Positions 1 through 7,830 of a stretch of DNA of 64,000 bases are shown here, piece by piece. The DNA is from Paenibacillus sp. FSL K6-1096 (GTDB lineage Bacteria > Bacillota > Bacilli > Paenibacillales > Paenibacillaceae), in the NCBI RefSeq assembly GCF_037977055.1, contig NZ_CP150274.1, positions 3,100,001 through 3,164,000 on the forward strand, written 5' to 3'. The position numbers and the translations under genes are program-made. The notes under the pieces were generated by a model, which saw only the letters and a list, made by a program, of their open reading frames with translations, made no database searches and was not told where the DNA came from. Each line of letters begins with the position of its first letter. Positions within the stretch are counted from its first letter, which is position 1.

Positions 1-849
1 CAGACCGTGCGTCCGCAGAATATAGGCTCCCTTGGGCACCGTGATCGGCAGGGCCGCATCCAGCGAGATCTGGGTAATCGTATCATTCTCGACCAGCACC
101 TCTGTCGGTGTAGTTGAGCTGTTCTTCGGCCGCTCCAGCGCTGTCCATGCATCCGTATAGATGTAAGCTGCATTCGCATGGCTGTATGTCGAACTGCCGC
201 CTTCCGGATTGTACGCCCCTTTATTGATCCCGGATAACGGGAACTGGGAGCCGTCCTCTGCGGTCAGCATGCCCTCGAAGGTGAATTCATCAATCAGCGG
301 CTTGCGGTCCTTGGTTACAGCAAAAGCATACATTCCGTTCAGCTGCGATGGCGTAGACATCAGCACACCGCCGGATACCTGGCCGCCAATCGGTGCGCCT
401 TCTCCGCCGGTGTTGAAGTAATCGCCGTTTACCCCGGCGACGGCTCCGGTCTCCGCAGCCATCCCCCCGGTGCTCTGCCGGGTCGTCAGATTTCCGCCTT
501 TGCCGGTCATAACATCTACAGATACATAAGGATTATTGAGATCGACACGGATGACGCTGGCCAGTCCTGTGGCACTTTTCCCGGAACGGGTCGTCTTGAA
601 TTTATATTTCATCATCATCGCACCGGAAGTGATCACCTCTTCACTCAGCTTGGTCACTGAGAAGGATGCAGCTGCAGCTTGCGCTACCGGCGCAGCCCCT
701 GTCCCAAGCCATCCTGCACCTTCGCTCCCGACAACCGGCATGATCCATATAACACCTGCAATAGAAGCGGCAATCCACTTTTTGGCAGGCAGCCATTGCT
801 TTTCCCGTGCTTGTCCAGTACTCTTGTTCCCCATGTCAAGCTGATTCAT
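1..849 (-). CDS. Phosphodiester glycosidase family protein (3' part outside window)
   Basis: The frame opens with MNQLDMGNKS at 849 and stays open to the window edge (283 codons), so only the N-terminal part is visible. Residues about 25-60 form a hydrophobic segment ending in an Ala-rich stretch (VAQAAAAS), read as a signal peptide. Downstream, the block VAGVNGDYFNTGGEGAPIGG and the following SGGVLMSTPSQL resemble the NAGPA-type phosphodiester glycosidase domain, found in secreted exopolysaccharide-related proteins of Firmicutes. A GGGAG ribosome-binding site lies about 12 bases before the ATG; a second in-frame ATG at 834 is possible. The protein is probably exported and acts on cell-surface glycan, which fits the S-layer genes downstream of the next terminator. 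The family call comes from motif recognition; substrate is unknown and the C-terminus cannot be judged. Confidence 0.7.
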   Translation of the reverse strand, partial: MNQLDMGNKSTGQAREKQWLPAKKWIAASIAGVIWIMPVVGSEGAGWLGTGAAPVAQAAAASFSVTKLSEEVITSGAMMMKYKFKTTRSGKSATGLASVIRVDLNNPYVSVDVMTGKGGNLTTRQSTGGMAAETGAVAGVNGDYFNTGGEGAPIGGQVSGGVLMSTPSQLNGMYAFAVTKDRKPLIDEFTFEGMLTAEDGSQFPLSGINKGAYNPEGGSSTYSHANAAYIYTDAWTALERPKNSSTTPTEVLVENDTITQISLDAALPITVPKGAYILRTHGL

Positions 850-1009
850 TTCAGTATAACTCTCCCATCTGTGTGTACTCTTCTATCTTGCTATCTAGTT
901 ACGGACACCAGTTCATAGTAATAGCCTATACCTTTAATAGACTGTTTCCGGCCCGAAAAGTTGCGATTTTGATAGATTTAACGAAGTCTGTCCCATTGTC
1001 AGGACATGC

Positions 1010-1043
1010 AAAAAAGAGCACCCGGCAATCGTGCCGGATGCTC
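1010..1043 (-). terminator. Rho-independent terminator of the SLH gene at 1068-5105
   Basis: On the minus strand an imperfect 12-bp stem (1016-1027 with 1032-1043, one mismatch, loop ATCG) is followed directly by six T residues. It starts 25 bases after the stop of the SLH gene. Confidence 0.85.
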
Positions 1044-1067
1044 CTGCTTACTCTTATCTAACGCCTC

Positions 1068-4000
1068 TTACAGATAACCGGCCGTCTTCAGCATCCGGTG
1101 CAGCATGACCGCCGCCTGCCCTCTGGTGGCATTGCCCTGCGGCTGGAACTCAGTGGTGCTGATGCCTTGAATAATGCCCGCTTTGACCGCCTTGGCGACA
1201 AATTCTATACTTTGGCTGAGGACCTTCGCACGGTCCTTGAACGGACTGAGCGTATCGATCGCGGAGGCGCTAAGCGCCACCGGCTGTCCCGTATACTCCA
1301 GCGCCCTCACCATCATAATGGCCATCTGCTCACGGGTAATCTTATCCTCTGCGCGGAACGTCCCGTCCGTATTCCCGTTAATAATTCCGGCCTTCGCGGC
1401 CGCACCGATATAATTACCGGTCTGGGTGGACGCCTGCACATCCGAGAAGCGCTGCGCGGTCAGGCTGTCTCCGGCCAGCCCCAGTCCTCTGCTCAGCATC
1501 ACCGCGAACTCTCCGCGGGTAATCGCCTGATCTGGCTTATACTGGCTGCCGTAGCTGCTGTCGATGATATTCTTGGCTGCCAGCTCGGCAACAGCCGTAT
1601 TGCTCCAGTGCACAGCCATGTCGGCAAAAGAACGCGTAGAGCTGAATGCGCCCACAATCTGATTGCCGCTCGTCAACGCCCGCATCACCTTATATGCCCC
1701 TTTGGTTATGCTGGTTGTCGGCAGATACGCTGCGTCGTAGTACGACAGGTCCAGCCGGGCCACAGAAGCCGATTCGATGTTCATGGGGCTTGTGGTGCGG
1801 ACTATATACTTCCCGGGCAAACTAAGCGCATTCTCATTGGCGTAATTCCCTGTCACCGCCGCAGCCAGCCGCAGGTCAGCCAGCGGAGTAATGCTCGTAA
1901 GCCCCTGCGTCTGCAGCCTTTGCGCGAATGGAGCGAATGCTTCTGACGGCATCTTCTCGATGCGGTAGGTCAGCGATATATTGCTGCCGGTTGTGTTGAG
2001 GCTGGCTACTATGCCGTTCAGGTCTATTTTGCCAAGGTCAACACTGAATATCTGATCCCCGTATCGGATGCCGAAGGAGGAAGCCTTATTGCGGTTGAAT
2101 GCATCCATAAGCGGCTGCAGCGGCACCGTAACGTAGGCGGCCAGTTCGGTAGCAGGCACCTCGAACACCAGCGCTCCAGCCGCCTGGGTATTCAAATAGA
2201 CATAGCTGGCGGAGAGTCTATCGGCACTCAGGCTGTATCTTTTGATATCCTGGCTGTAAATGGAACGGTCTGCCGCGGCCACTGCGGAATCACTCTTCAG
2301 CAGCGGAAGGGCGTCCCCGAATTCGCTTGCCTCCAGCGTCCCCAGATAAGACGGCCTGTTCGCATCGCCGGATACTGCCGCCGTGACTCCCGTCAGGTTC
2401 TTCACCGGCAGCAGCGAGAACGAAGCGAGCGCGTTGCCGTTCAGGTCCTTAATGAAGGAAGCGCTGGTTGTGTACGATAAGTCCACCGTCTGTCCGCTTG
2501 CCGCAGACTCAGCCAGCATGAGCTTAAGCACCGATCCGGTCAGGGTATAGCTCTGAACCAGTGTGTTGCTGCCGTTCAAGCGGACCGTAAATTGGGAGGT
2601 GCTAAGTGCGGAAGAAGTCACCATATTCTGCACAAAATTCACCGTCAGTTCATTGCCTGTCACCGTGGCGCTGGTGATCTCAGGTACGGCGATGTCGCTC
2701 AGCTCGACCGGCTGCAGATCCACATAAGCGGCACGGTTCCCGTTCAGATCGCTGAGACCCTTGGCCCCCGGCACATAGGAGACCGTAACCGTCTGCCCGG
2801 GAACGAGGTTGTTCTGTAGCGTCAATTTTACCGTGCTCCCGTTCACCGCAACATTCGTAACATAGTTGGGCGTGCCCCCAACCAGTACAGAGAACTGGCT
2901 GTTCATCGGCAGATTGCTGTCCGACAGCCCTTCATTGTAATTCATGACCAGGCTCTTCCCGCCACCCGTCGCATTCTGGAACACCGGGGGCACATTGTCC
3001 CTGCTGTTGCGGATATGGAAATCAGTGAAGTTGGCAATATTCTGCCCCAGCGAGCTGACGAGCGGATACGAGCCCGCATAATACGATACCCGCACCGATT
3101 CTGAACTTCCCGCCTCCGTGTTCACTGTCAGATAGACGGTGTTGCCGCTTGCGCTAATCGAATTCACTCCAAGGGAATAACCGTCTGTAGTGACCACAAA
3201 CTGATCACGGGCGTAAGTGGATACCGCTTTGAGCGTATCGTTGAAGGTCAAGGCTACCGTCCGCCCTGTGATTCTGCCTTCCTTCGGTGTAGGCAGAGCC
3301 GATTCGATGCTGTTCGTAATCTGCTGGCCGGCAAAGGTAGCCGCCGCATTCCCGCTGGTATCCTGAATGGTGCGTACACCGCCGGTATAGCTGATTTTGA
3401 CAATCTGGCCTACAGCCACCCCTGTACCGAGGACTACGTATACACTGTCGCCTTGTATGGAGGCACTCTCGACCGCCCGGGTCTCATCATTGACGGTTAC
3501 CGTGAAGCTGGACGCCAGCAGGGCGACTGAGGAATTCAGTGTCTCATTGTATTTCAGGCGAATCGTCCGGTTGTTGTCCAGTACAGCACCTGCAAGCACA
3601 GGCGGGGTCTTATCTACAGCCACCGTGCGGAAGCTCCAGGACCGGGTGCCGCTTAATCCTTCATACTGCACGTTAGGATCGGCTGCGTCAGTGAACGCTC
3701 CTTTGGCGACATCAATATAGTAGATTGTGTCGGATTCCAGGGCGGCGCCCGGCTTAATCAGGAATTCCTTTGCCGAACCTCCCTGCTGTACTGTCGCTGC
3801 CACCTTAGAGCCATTGCTTTTGTAGAGAATGACTCCGTTGTTAACATTGCCGTTGTAGACAGCATCCCGGTTAAAAGTGAGCGCAATGGACCTTGTGAGC
3901 TCCACGGATTCGCTGCGGTCTGCCGGGGAGAGTCCCGCTATAGACAGACTTGAGGCCGAGGCTGTGGTGAACGTCCACGAATACGGGCCGGAAGCCGGAA

Positions 4001-5105
4001 AAACATGGCCGTCCTGGTCATAGAAGGCGCCCTGCGGAATCGTCACCGTATACAATGTACCATTCAGAAGCGGTGCAGCGGCCGAGGCCGGCAGCAGTGT
4101 AATCACGGTGCTTCCTCCACCGGTAACACTCGTCGAATTCACATTCAGCCATCTCGTTCTGGAGTCATCCGGCGTCCCCGGGGAGACAGAGATGGAGCCG
4201 GAAGCCGGACTTACCGGACGGTCAAAATACAGCTTAATCGCCCCGCTGGCCGATGCCCCGGTGGAAGCGTTAGCCGGAGCAGGGGATACGGCAATCGTGC
4301 CTGTACCAATCGTTGAGAAGCTCCAGCCACTGCCGCTGGATATGCCCTGGAAGGTTGTATTATTCGCGTCTTTGAAGGCATAGGGGTCAATCAGCACATA
4401 ATAATTCCCGCCGGCAGGCAGCTTGTTCGCGAGCGTTAGAGTAATCACAGTGGAGGCATCTCCCTTCTCCAGCGCCACACCGGCTTCACCTTCTCTGACC
4501 GCAAATTCCTGGATAACCGAGTTATCTGCCGAGGACAGCAGCTTAACCGTACCGCCTCCAGCACTCAAGCTGCCGGACAGGCGTATACTCAACTGGGTTA
4601 ATCCCCCGGCATCTACCCTTGAATTGGGAGCAGGAGACAGGCTGCTTGCGGTAATGGCCGGATTAACCTCAGGAGCCGTCGTGAACTTCCAGCTTGTCGC
4701 TGCGGATTCATTGCCGGCGCTGTCCTTAAAAAGTCCTTTGGGCACACTTACACTGTATGTAGTATATGGAGCATACCTGAGACTTGCGCCCAGCTTGATT
4801 TCATAGCTTGTAGAGTTGCCGATCAGGCCCGCCGTACCAATCGCTATCTCTGTAAAAACCTTATCAGCGTTCACGTCGGTGATCGTGATTTTTCCGGACT
4901 GCGGGATTACCTGCCGGTCAAAGCTTAACCCCAGCGAAGCCCCCACATTCACCAGCGTCGCCCCATTGCCTGGAGAGTAATTGATCCCGAATTCCGAAGC
5001 GGCGTATACCGCAGATGTATGTATACCGATAACCGGACTGCCCAGACCCAGCAACAGACTGCCTGCAATCACCATGGCCGTTCCTATTCTTACTTTCTTA
5101 TGCAT
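1068..5105 (-). CDS. Large exported Ig-like/SwmB repeat protein with three C-terminal SLH domains
   Basis: The 1345-residue protein begins MHKKVRIG at 5105, preceded by AAAGGAG. An ATG 33 bases upstream has no ribosome site and was rejected. A signal peptide ends near AVYAAS. Four Ig-like (Big_5-type) modules follow, each closing with a SWxFxT-like motif (SWKFTT, GWSFST, SWTFTT, SWSFRT). Then come about four SwmB-like modules with short aromatic/acidic phrases (LKYNETL, LTFNDTL, MNYNEGL). A region of about 280 residues that I do not recognise precedes three SLH domains in the last 185 residues, with the motifs ITRGE, ITREQ and ATRGQ in place of the canonical ITRAE. SLH domains bind pyruvylated secondary cell-wall polysaccharide, so this should be a wall-anchored surface protein or minor S-layer component. 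Its own terminator lies downstream. Confidence 0.88.
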   Translation of the reverse strand: MHKKVRIGTAMVIAGSLLLGLGSPVIGIHTSAVYAASEFGINYSPGNGATLVNVGASLGLSFDRQVIPQSGKITITDVNADKVFTEIAIGTAGLIGNSTSYEIKLGASLRYAPYTTYSVSVPKGLFKDSAGNESAATSWKFTTAPEVNPAITASSLSPAPNSRVDAGGLTQLSIRLSGSLSAGGGTVKLLSSADNSVIQEFAVREGEAGVALEKGDASTVITLTLANKLPAGGNYYVLIDPYAFKDANNTTFQGISSGSGWSFSTIGTGTIAVSPAPANASTGASASGAIKLYFDRPVSPASGSISVSPGTPDDSRTRWLNVNSTSVTGGGSTVITLLPASAAAPLLNGTLYTVTIPQGAFYDQDGHVFPASGPYSWTFTTASASSLSIAGLSPADRSESVELTRSIALTFNRDAVYNGNVNNGVILYKSNGSKVAATVQQGGSAKEFLIKPGAALESDTIYYIDVAKGAFTDAADPNVQYEGLSGTRSWSFRTVAVDKTPPVLAGAVLDNNRTIRLKYNETLNSSVALLASSFTVTVNDETRAVESASIQGDSVYVVLGTGVAVGQIVKISYTGGVRTIQDTSGNAAATFAGQQITNSIESALPTPKEGRITGRTVALTFNDTLKAVSTYARDQFVVTTDGYSLGVNSISASGNTVYLTVNTEAGSSESVRVSYYAGSYPLVSSLGQNIANFTDFHIRNSRDNVPPVFQNATGGGKSLVMNYNEGLSDSNLPMNSQFSVLVGGTPNYVTNVAVNGSTVKLTLQNNLVPGQTVTVSYVPGAKGLSDLNGNRAAYVDLQPVELSDIAVPEITSATVTGNELTVNFVQNMVTSSALSTSQFTVRLNGSNTLVQSYTLTGSVLKLMLAESAASGQTVDLSYTTSASFIKDLNGNALASFSLLPVKNLTGVTAAVSGDANRPSYLGTLEASEFGDALPLLKSDSAVAAADRSIYSQDIKRYSLSADRLSASYVYLNTQAAGALVFEVPATELAAYVTVPLQPLMDAFNRNKASSFGIRYGDQIFSVDLGKIDLNGIVASLNTTGSNISLTYRIEKMPSEAFAPFAQRLQTQGLTSITPLADLRLAAAVTGNYANENALSLPGKYIVRTTSPMNIESASVARLDLSYYDAAYLPTTSITKGAYKVMRALTSGNQIVGAFSSTRSFADMAVHWSNTAVAELAAKNIIDSSYGSQYKPDQAITRGEFAVMLSRGLGLAGDSLTAQRFSDVQASTQTGNYIGAAAKAGIINGNTDGTFRAEDKITREQMAIMMVRALEYTGQPVALSASAIDTLSPFKDRAKVLSQSIEFVAKAVKAGIIQGISTTEFQPQGNATRGQAAVMLHRMLKTAGYL

Positions 5106-5217
5106 CCTTGTAAAAGCTCCTTTCAGCCTTACCAGCATTTCTTGTATACTGTTATATTTCGGCTAAAGGGCTTCCAAAGTTTAGAAGCTGGTATCAACAC
5201 AGCCATATCCAGAGCAT

Positions 5218-5268
5218 AAAAAAGCCCATACAACGGCATCCTATACAGGATAAACTGTTGCCTGGGCT
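5218..5268 (-). terminator. Terminator after metK
   Basis: AGCCCA at 5223-5228 pairs with TGGGCT at 5263-5268, and CAAC with GTTG inside it. On the minus strand the stem runs into six T residues. It lies 36 bases after the metK stop and upstream of the SLH gene. Confidence 0.75.
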
Positions 5269-5303
5269 GAGTTAAATATTAATAATGCCAGCTTAGATGC
5301 TTC

Positions 5304-6506
5304 TTATAGACCCGCTTGGGATTTTAGCAATTCTGCTTTATCTACGCGTTCCCATGGAAGATCCACATCGGTCCGGCCAAAATGACCATACGCTGCGGTT
5401 TGTCTGTAGATAGGCTTACGCAAATCAAGCATCGAGATGATTCCCGCCGGACGCAGGTCAAAGTTGCTGCTGATCAGTTGCACCAGCTTCTCTTCGCTGA
5501 TTTTGCCGGTTCCATAGGTATCTACGTTGATCGACACAGGCGTAGCTACACCAATCGCATAGGCCAGCTGGATTTCACATTTGTCGGCCAGACCGGCAGC
5601 CACCAGGTTCTTGGCTACATAACGCGCAGCGTAGGCTGCAGAACGGTCCACCTTGGTTGGATCTTTGCCGGAAAAGGCTCCGCCGCCATGACGGGCATAT
5701 CCGCCGTATGTATCGACAATAATCTTGCGTCCAGTCAGACCGGCATCTCCTTGAGGTCCACCAATGACGAAACGGCCTGTAGGATTAATGAAATATTTCG
5801 TAGCTTCATCAAGCAGCTCGGCTGGAACTACCGGAAGGATGACATGCTCCTTAATATCTGCCTGAATCTGCTCCAGTGTAATATCTTCGGCATGTTGGGT
5901 AGAGACTACAATGGTATCCACGCGCACCGGCGTATCATCCTGGTATTCGATGGTTACCTGAGTTTTGCCATCCGGGCGCAAATAATTCAGGGTCCCATTC
6001 TTACGGACTTCCGCCAGACGGCGGGCGATCCGGTGGGACAAAGCAATCGGAAGCGGCATCAGCTCCGGTGTCTCGTTGGTTGCGAACCCGAACATCAGCC
6101 CTTGGTCACCGGCGCCGATGTTAGCTGTCTCCTCAGCCACGAGTGCAGGATCACGATGCTCCAGTGCGGCATTCACTCCCTGGGCAATATCTGCGGACTG
6201 TTCATTCAACGAGCTGAGTACAGCGCAGGTATTATAGTCGAAGCCGAATTTAGCGCGGGTATAGCCGATTTCCTTAATCGTATTACGTACAATAGCTGGA
6301 ATATCCACATATTCAGACTTGGTGCTAATTTCCCCGATAACAAGTACGAGACCTGTTGCAACAGCTACCTCACAAGCTACACGGGCATTAGGATCGTTAG
6401 CAAGAAATGCATCGAGTACCGCGTCGGATATCTGATCACAGATTTTATCGGGGTGTCCCTCCGTTACGGACTCAGATGTAAACAGATGACGCCCTTTGAT
6501 CGACAT
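5304..6506 (-). CDS. metK: S-adenosylmethionine synthetase
   Basis: This 400-residue protein makes S-adenosylmethionine from methionine and ATP in the cytoplasm. Family signatures are all present: [13 protein letters not shown] near the N-terminus, [15 protein letters not shown] around residue 115, and the Gly-rich [19 protein letters not shown] near residue 255. Length is normal for the family. The ATG at 6506 follows GGGAGG with good spacing. It appears monocistronic: a terminator lies on each side (6622-6653 upstream, 5218-5268 downstream). I searched the 115-base leader for a SAM-I riboswitch, which would be expected in some Firmicutes, and found none of its conserved blocks. Confidence 0.97.
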   Translation of the reverse strand: MSIKGRHLFTSESVTEGHPDKICDQISDAVLDAFLANDPNARVACEVAVATGLVLVIGEISTKSEYVDIPAIVRNTIKEIGYTRAKFGFDYNTCAVLSSLNEQSADIAQGVNAALEHRDPALVAEETANIGAGDQGLMFGFATNETPELMPLPIALSHRIARRLAEVRKNGTLNYLRPDGKTQVTIEYQDDTPVRVDTIVVSTQHAEDITLEQIQADIKEHVILPVVPAELLDEATKYFINPTGRFVIGGPQGDAGLTGRKIIVDTYGGYARHGGGAFSGKDPTKVDRSAAYAARYVAKNLVAAGLADKCEIQLAYAIGVATPVSINVDTYGTGKISEEKLVQLISSNFDLRPAGIISMLDLRKPIYRQTAAYGHFGRTDVDLPWERVDKAELLKSQAGL

Positions 6507-6621
6507 TTACAATAACCTCCCAAATGGTTGATCTGACGCTGTTCAAGGGGGCTCCCTCGCAGATAACAGGCCAAATATATGAAGTAGAATAAATACTATT
6601 AGCTGTTTGCCTGTTTTATTC

Positions 6622-6653
6622 AAAAAAATGAACCTTCTCCGGATGGAAAAGGT
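6622..6653 (-). terminator. Terminator after the SASP gene
   Basis: A 9-bp stem (6632-6640 with 6645-6653, one G-T wobble, loop GGAT) is followed on the minus strand by TCA and seven T residues. It lies between the spore-protein gene and metK. Confidence 0.8.
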
Positions 6654-6714
6654 CTACGGCCTTCCTCAATGGTCATATTATCGTATTTACCGGTTGCTGT
6701 CAATTGAAGGCAGC

Positions 6715-6987
6715 TTATGTGAAAAGAGACTGCTCCGCCTGCCTGATCAACCTCTTTGTAATTTCTCCGCCTACAGAACCATTATCTCTGGAGCTTAAAT
6801 GTCCCAGATAAGGAGTACTTCCAGAGGTCCCGGAACCACCCGTCATCCCCAGCTCAGAAGCAAACTCCGTATCCATCCCACCGCCATAAGAAGCTCCGTA
6901 TAATCCGAATTCAGAAGCAATTTCATATTGCATTTGTTTCAGCATTGCCCGGCTCTCAGGTACAACAGTACGATTTGTTCGTGCCAT
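6715..6987 (-). CDS. Alpha/beta-type small acid-soluble spore protein
   Basis: The 90-residue product carries both hallmark blocks of alpha/beta SASPs, which coat and protect spore DNA. The N-terminal block includes MLKQMQYEIASEFGL, with the EIASEFG site cut by the germination protease GPR; the C-terminal block is GGEITKRLIRQAEQ. Bacillus homologues are usually about 60-75 residues. The extra length here lies between the blocks and is rich in Gly, Ser and Thr (MTGGSGTSGSTPYLG). An AGGAGGTG site sits just before the ATG. A sigma-G promoter is expected from the family but I could not identify one convincingly in the leader. The gene is flanked by its own terminator. Confidence 0.9.
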   Translation of the reverse strand: MARTNRTVVPESRAMLKQMQYEIASEFGLYGASYGGGMDTEFASELGMTGGSGTSGSTPYLGHLSSRDNGSVGGEITKRLIRQAEQSLFT

Positions 6988-7176
6988 GTTACAGCACCTC
7001 CTGCAATTTTTTTAATGATTACAGGTAATATTGTGTACCAAGTGCAGAGCCCTCAGTCGGCTTAATGTTTGTCATCTGTGGGAATGAGTGCCGGATGTAT
7101 CATATTACAAAGAAAGGGCAAACTTATTATTAGGAAGAGAATGCTGAAAACGTGAAAATTGTGGTGAACTATGGCG

Positions 7177-7740
7177 TTATTTCAGCGTATATCCGCCACG
7201 GACCATGACAACAAGTCCTAAAGTTTGACCATTTGCGACAGTAATCCCGCGGCCATCCCGGGGGAACGACAACAAATGATTGGTTGGTGCTGCTGCTCCG
7301 TTAGCTAAATCGACACCATCTGTCAAATCAGCAACTCCATTGGTGTCCTGTGAATAAATAACAGCCTTGCCGGCACGGACAATAAACTCAGCTCCGGCAC
7401 TAGCAATCAAAGTCTGCCCTGGCTTCACATCGACAATCTCACTGGCGTTCCCTGCCGTGCCTGTATCGCCTGTCCCAGAAGCTGGCGCCTTCGTAGGTGC
7501 CGCAGTGGCTGCTGGTGCAGTGGTTGTGCTTGGGGCCTGGGTCGGTGCACTAACATTCCCGCCCTGTAAGGCCTTCTGAATCTGTTGATCCACATAACTC
7601 TTGGTCACCACCGGATCGTCTGCCGTTCCCGGCTGCGATCCGACACCGGCTCCTTCAGCCGTAATATTCAACAGCGAGCCTGCCCACAGACCACCTGCTA
7701 ACAGCACTGCCGACAGGGACACTTTCATGCCTTTGTTCAA
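7177..7740 (-). CDS. Uncharacterised exported protein
   Basis: I do not recognise a named family. The 187-residue protein starts with TTG at 7740, supported by GAGGAGG eight bases upstream; a Met at residue 5 is the alternative. A hydrophobic stretch at residues 7-27 (VSLSAVLLAGGLWAGSLL) is a signal peptide or single membrane anchor. A block reading DDPVVTKSYVDQQIQKAL is followed by a Thr/Ala/Pro-rich linker (about 65-92), then a compact C-terminal domain of about 85 residues (EIVDVKPGQTLIASAGAEF to MVRGGYTLK). The layout suggests a small surface or envelope protein. It is upstream of the SASP gene and downstream of the S-layer gene terminator, so is probably transcribed alone. Confidence 0.75.
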   Translation of the reverse strand: MNKGMKVSLSAVLLAGGLWAGSLLNITAEGAGVGSQPGTADDPVVTKSYVDQQIQKALQGGNVSAPTQAPSTTTAPAATAAPTKAPASGTGDTGTAGNASEIVDVKPGQTLIASAGAEFIVRAGKAVIYSQDTNGVADLTDGVDLANGAAAPTNHLLSFPRDGRGITVANGQTLGLVVMVRGGYTLK

Positions 7741-7774
7741 GAGTAATTCCTCCTCATATTCGGATGAATGGCTA

Positions 7775-7808
7775 TAAAAAAAGAATAGCCTCCGAAGAGG
7801 CTATTCTT
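7775..7808 (-). terminator. Strong terminator of the S-layer gene
   Basis: A perfect 12-bp stem (7781-7792 with 7797-7808) has a TTCG loop on the minus strand and runs into seven T residues. Such a stable terminator suits a very highly expressed gene. Confidence 0.92.
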
Positions 7809-7830
7809 TGCTTCGTTGAGGAAGCTGATA

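Noticed and set aside
850..1009. Riboswitch (c-di-GMP type) before the phosphodiester glycosidase
   Set aside because: Although the leader is about 160 bases and the gene is surface-related, I could not find the conserved GEMM core, and no clear promoter was recognised.
5382..6515. 377-codon plus-strand frame opposite metK
   Set aside because: It mirrors a fully canonical metK; no ribosome site or recognisable domain. Similar long frames opposite atpD (31907-33271), atpA (34895-35992) and pgcA (21151-22572) were dismissed for the same reason.
6507..6621. SAM riboswitch before metK
   Set aside because: None of the conserved SAM-I blocks was found in the leader; the hairpin at 6622-6653 is the terminator of the upstream spore-protein gene.
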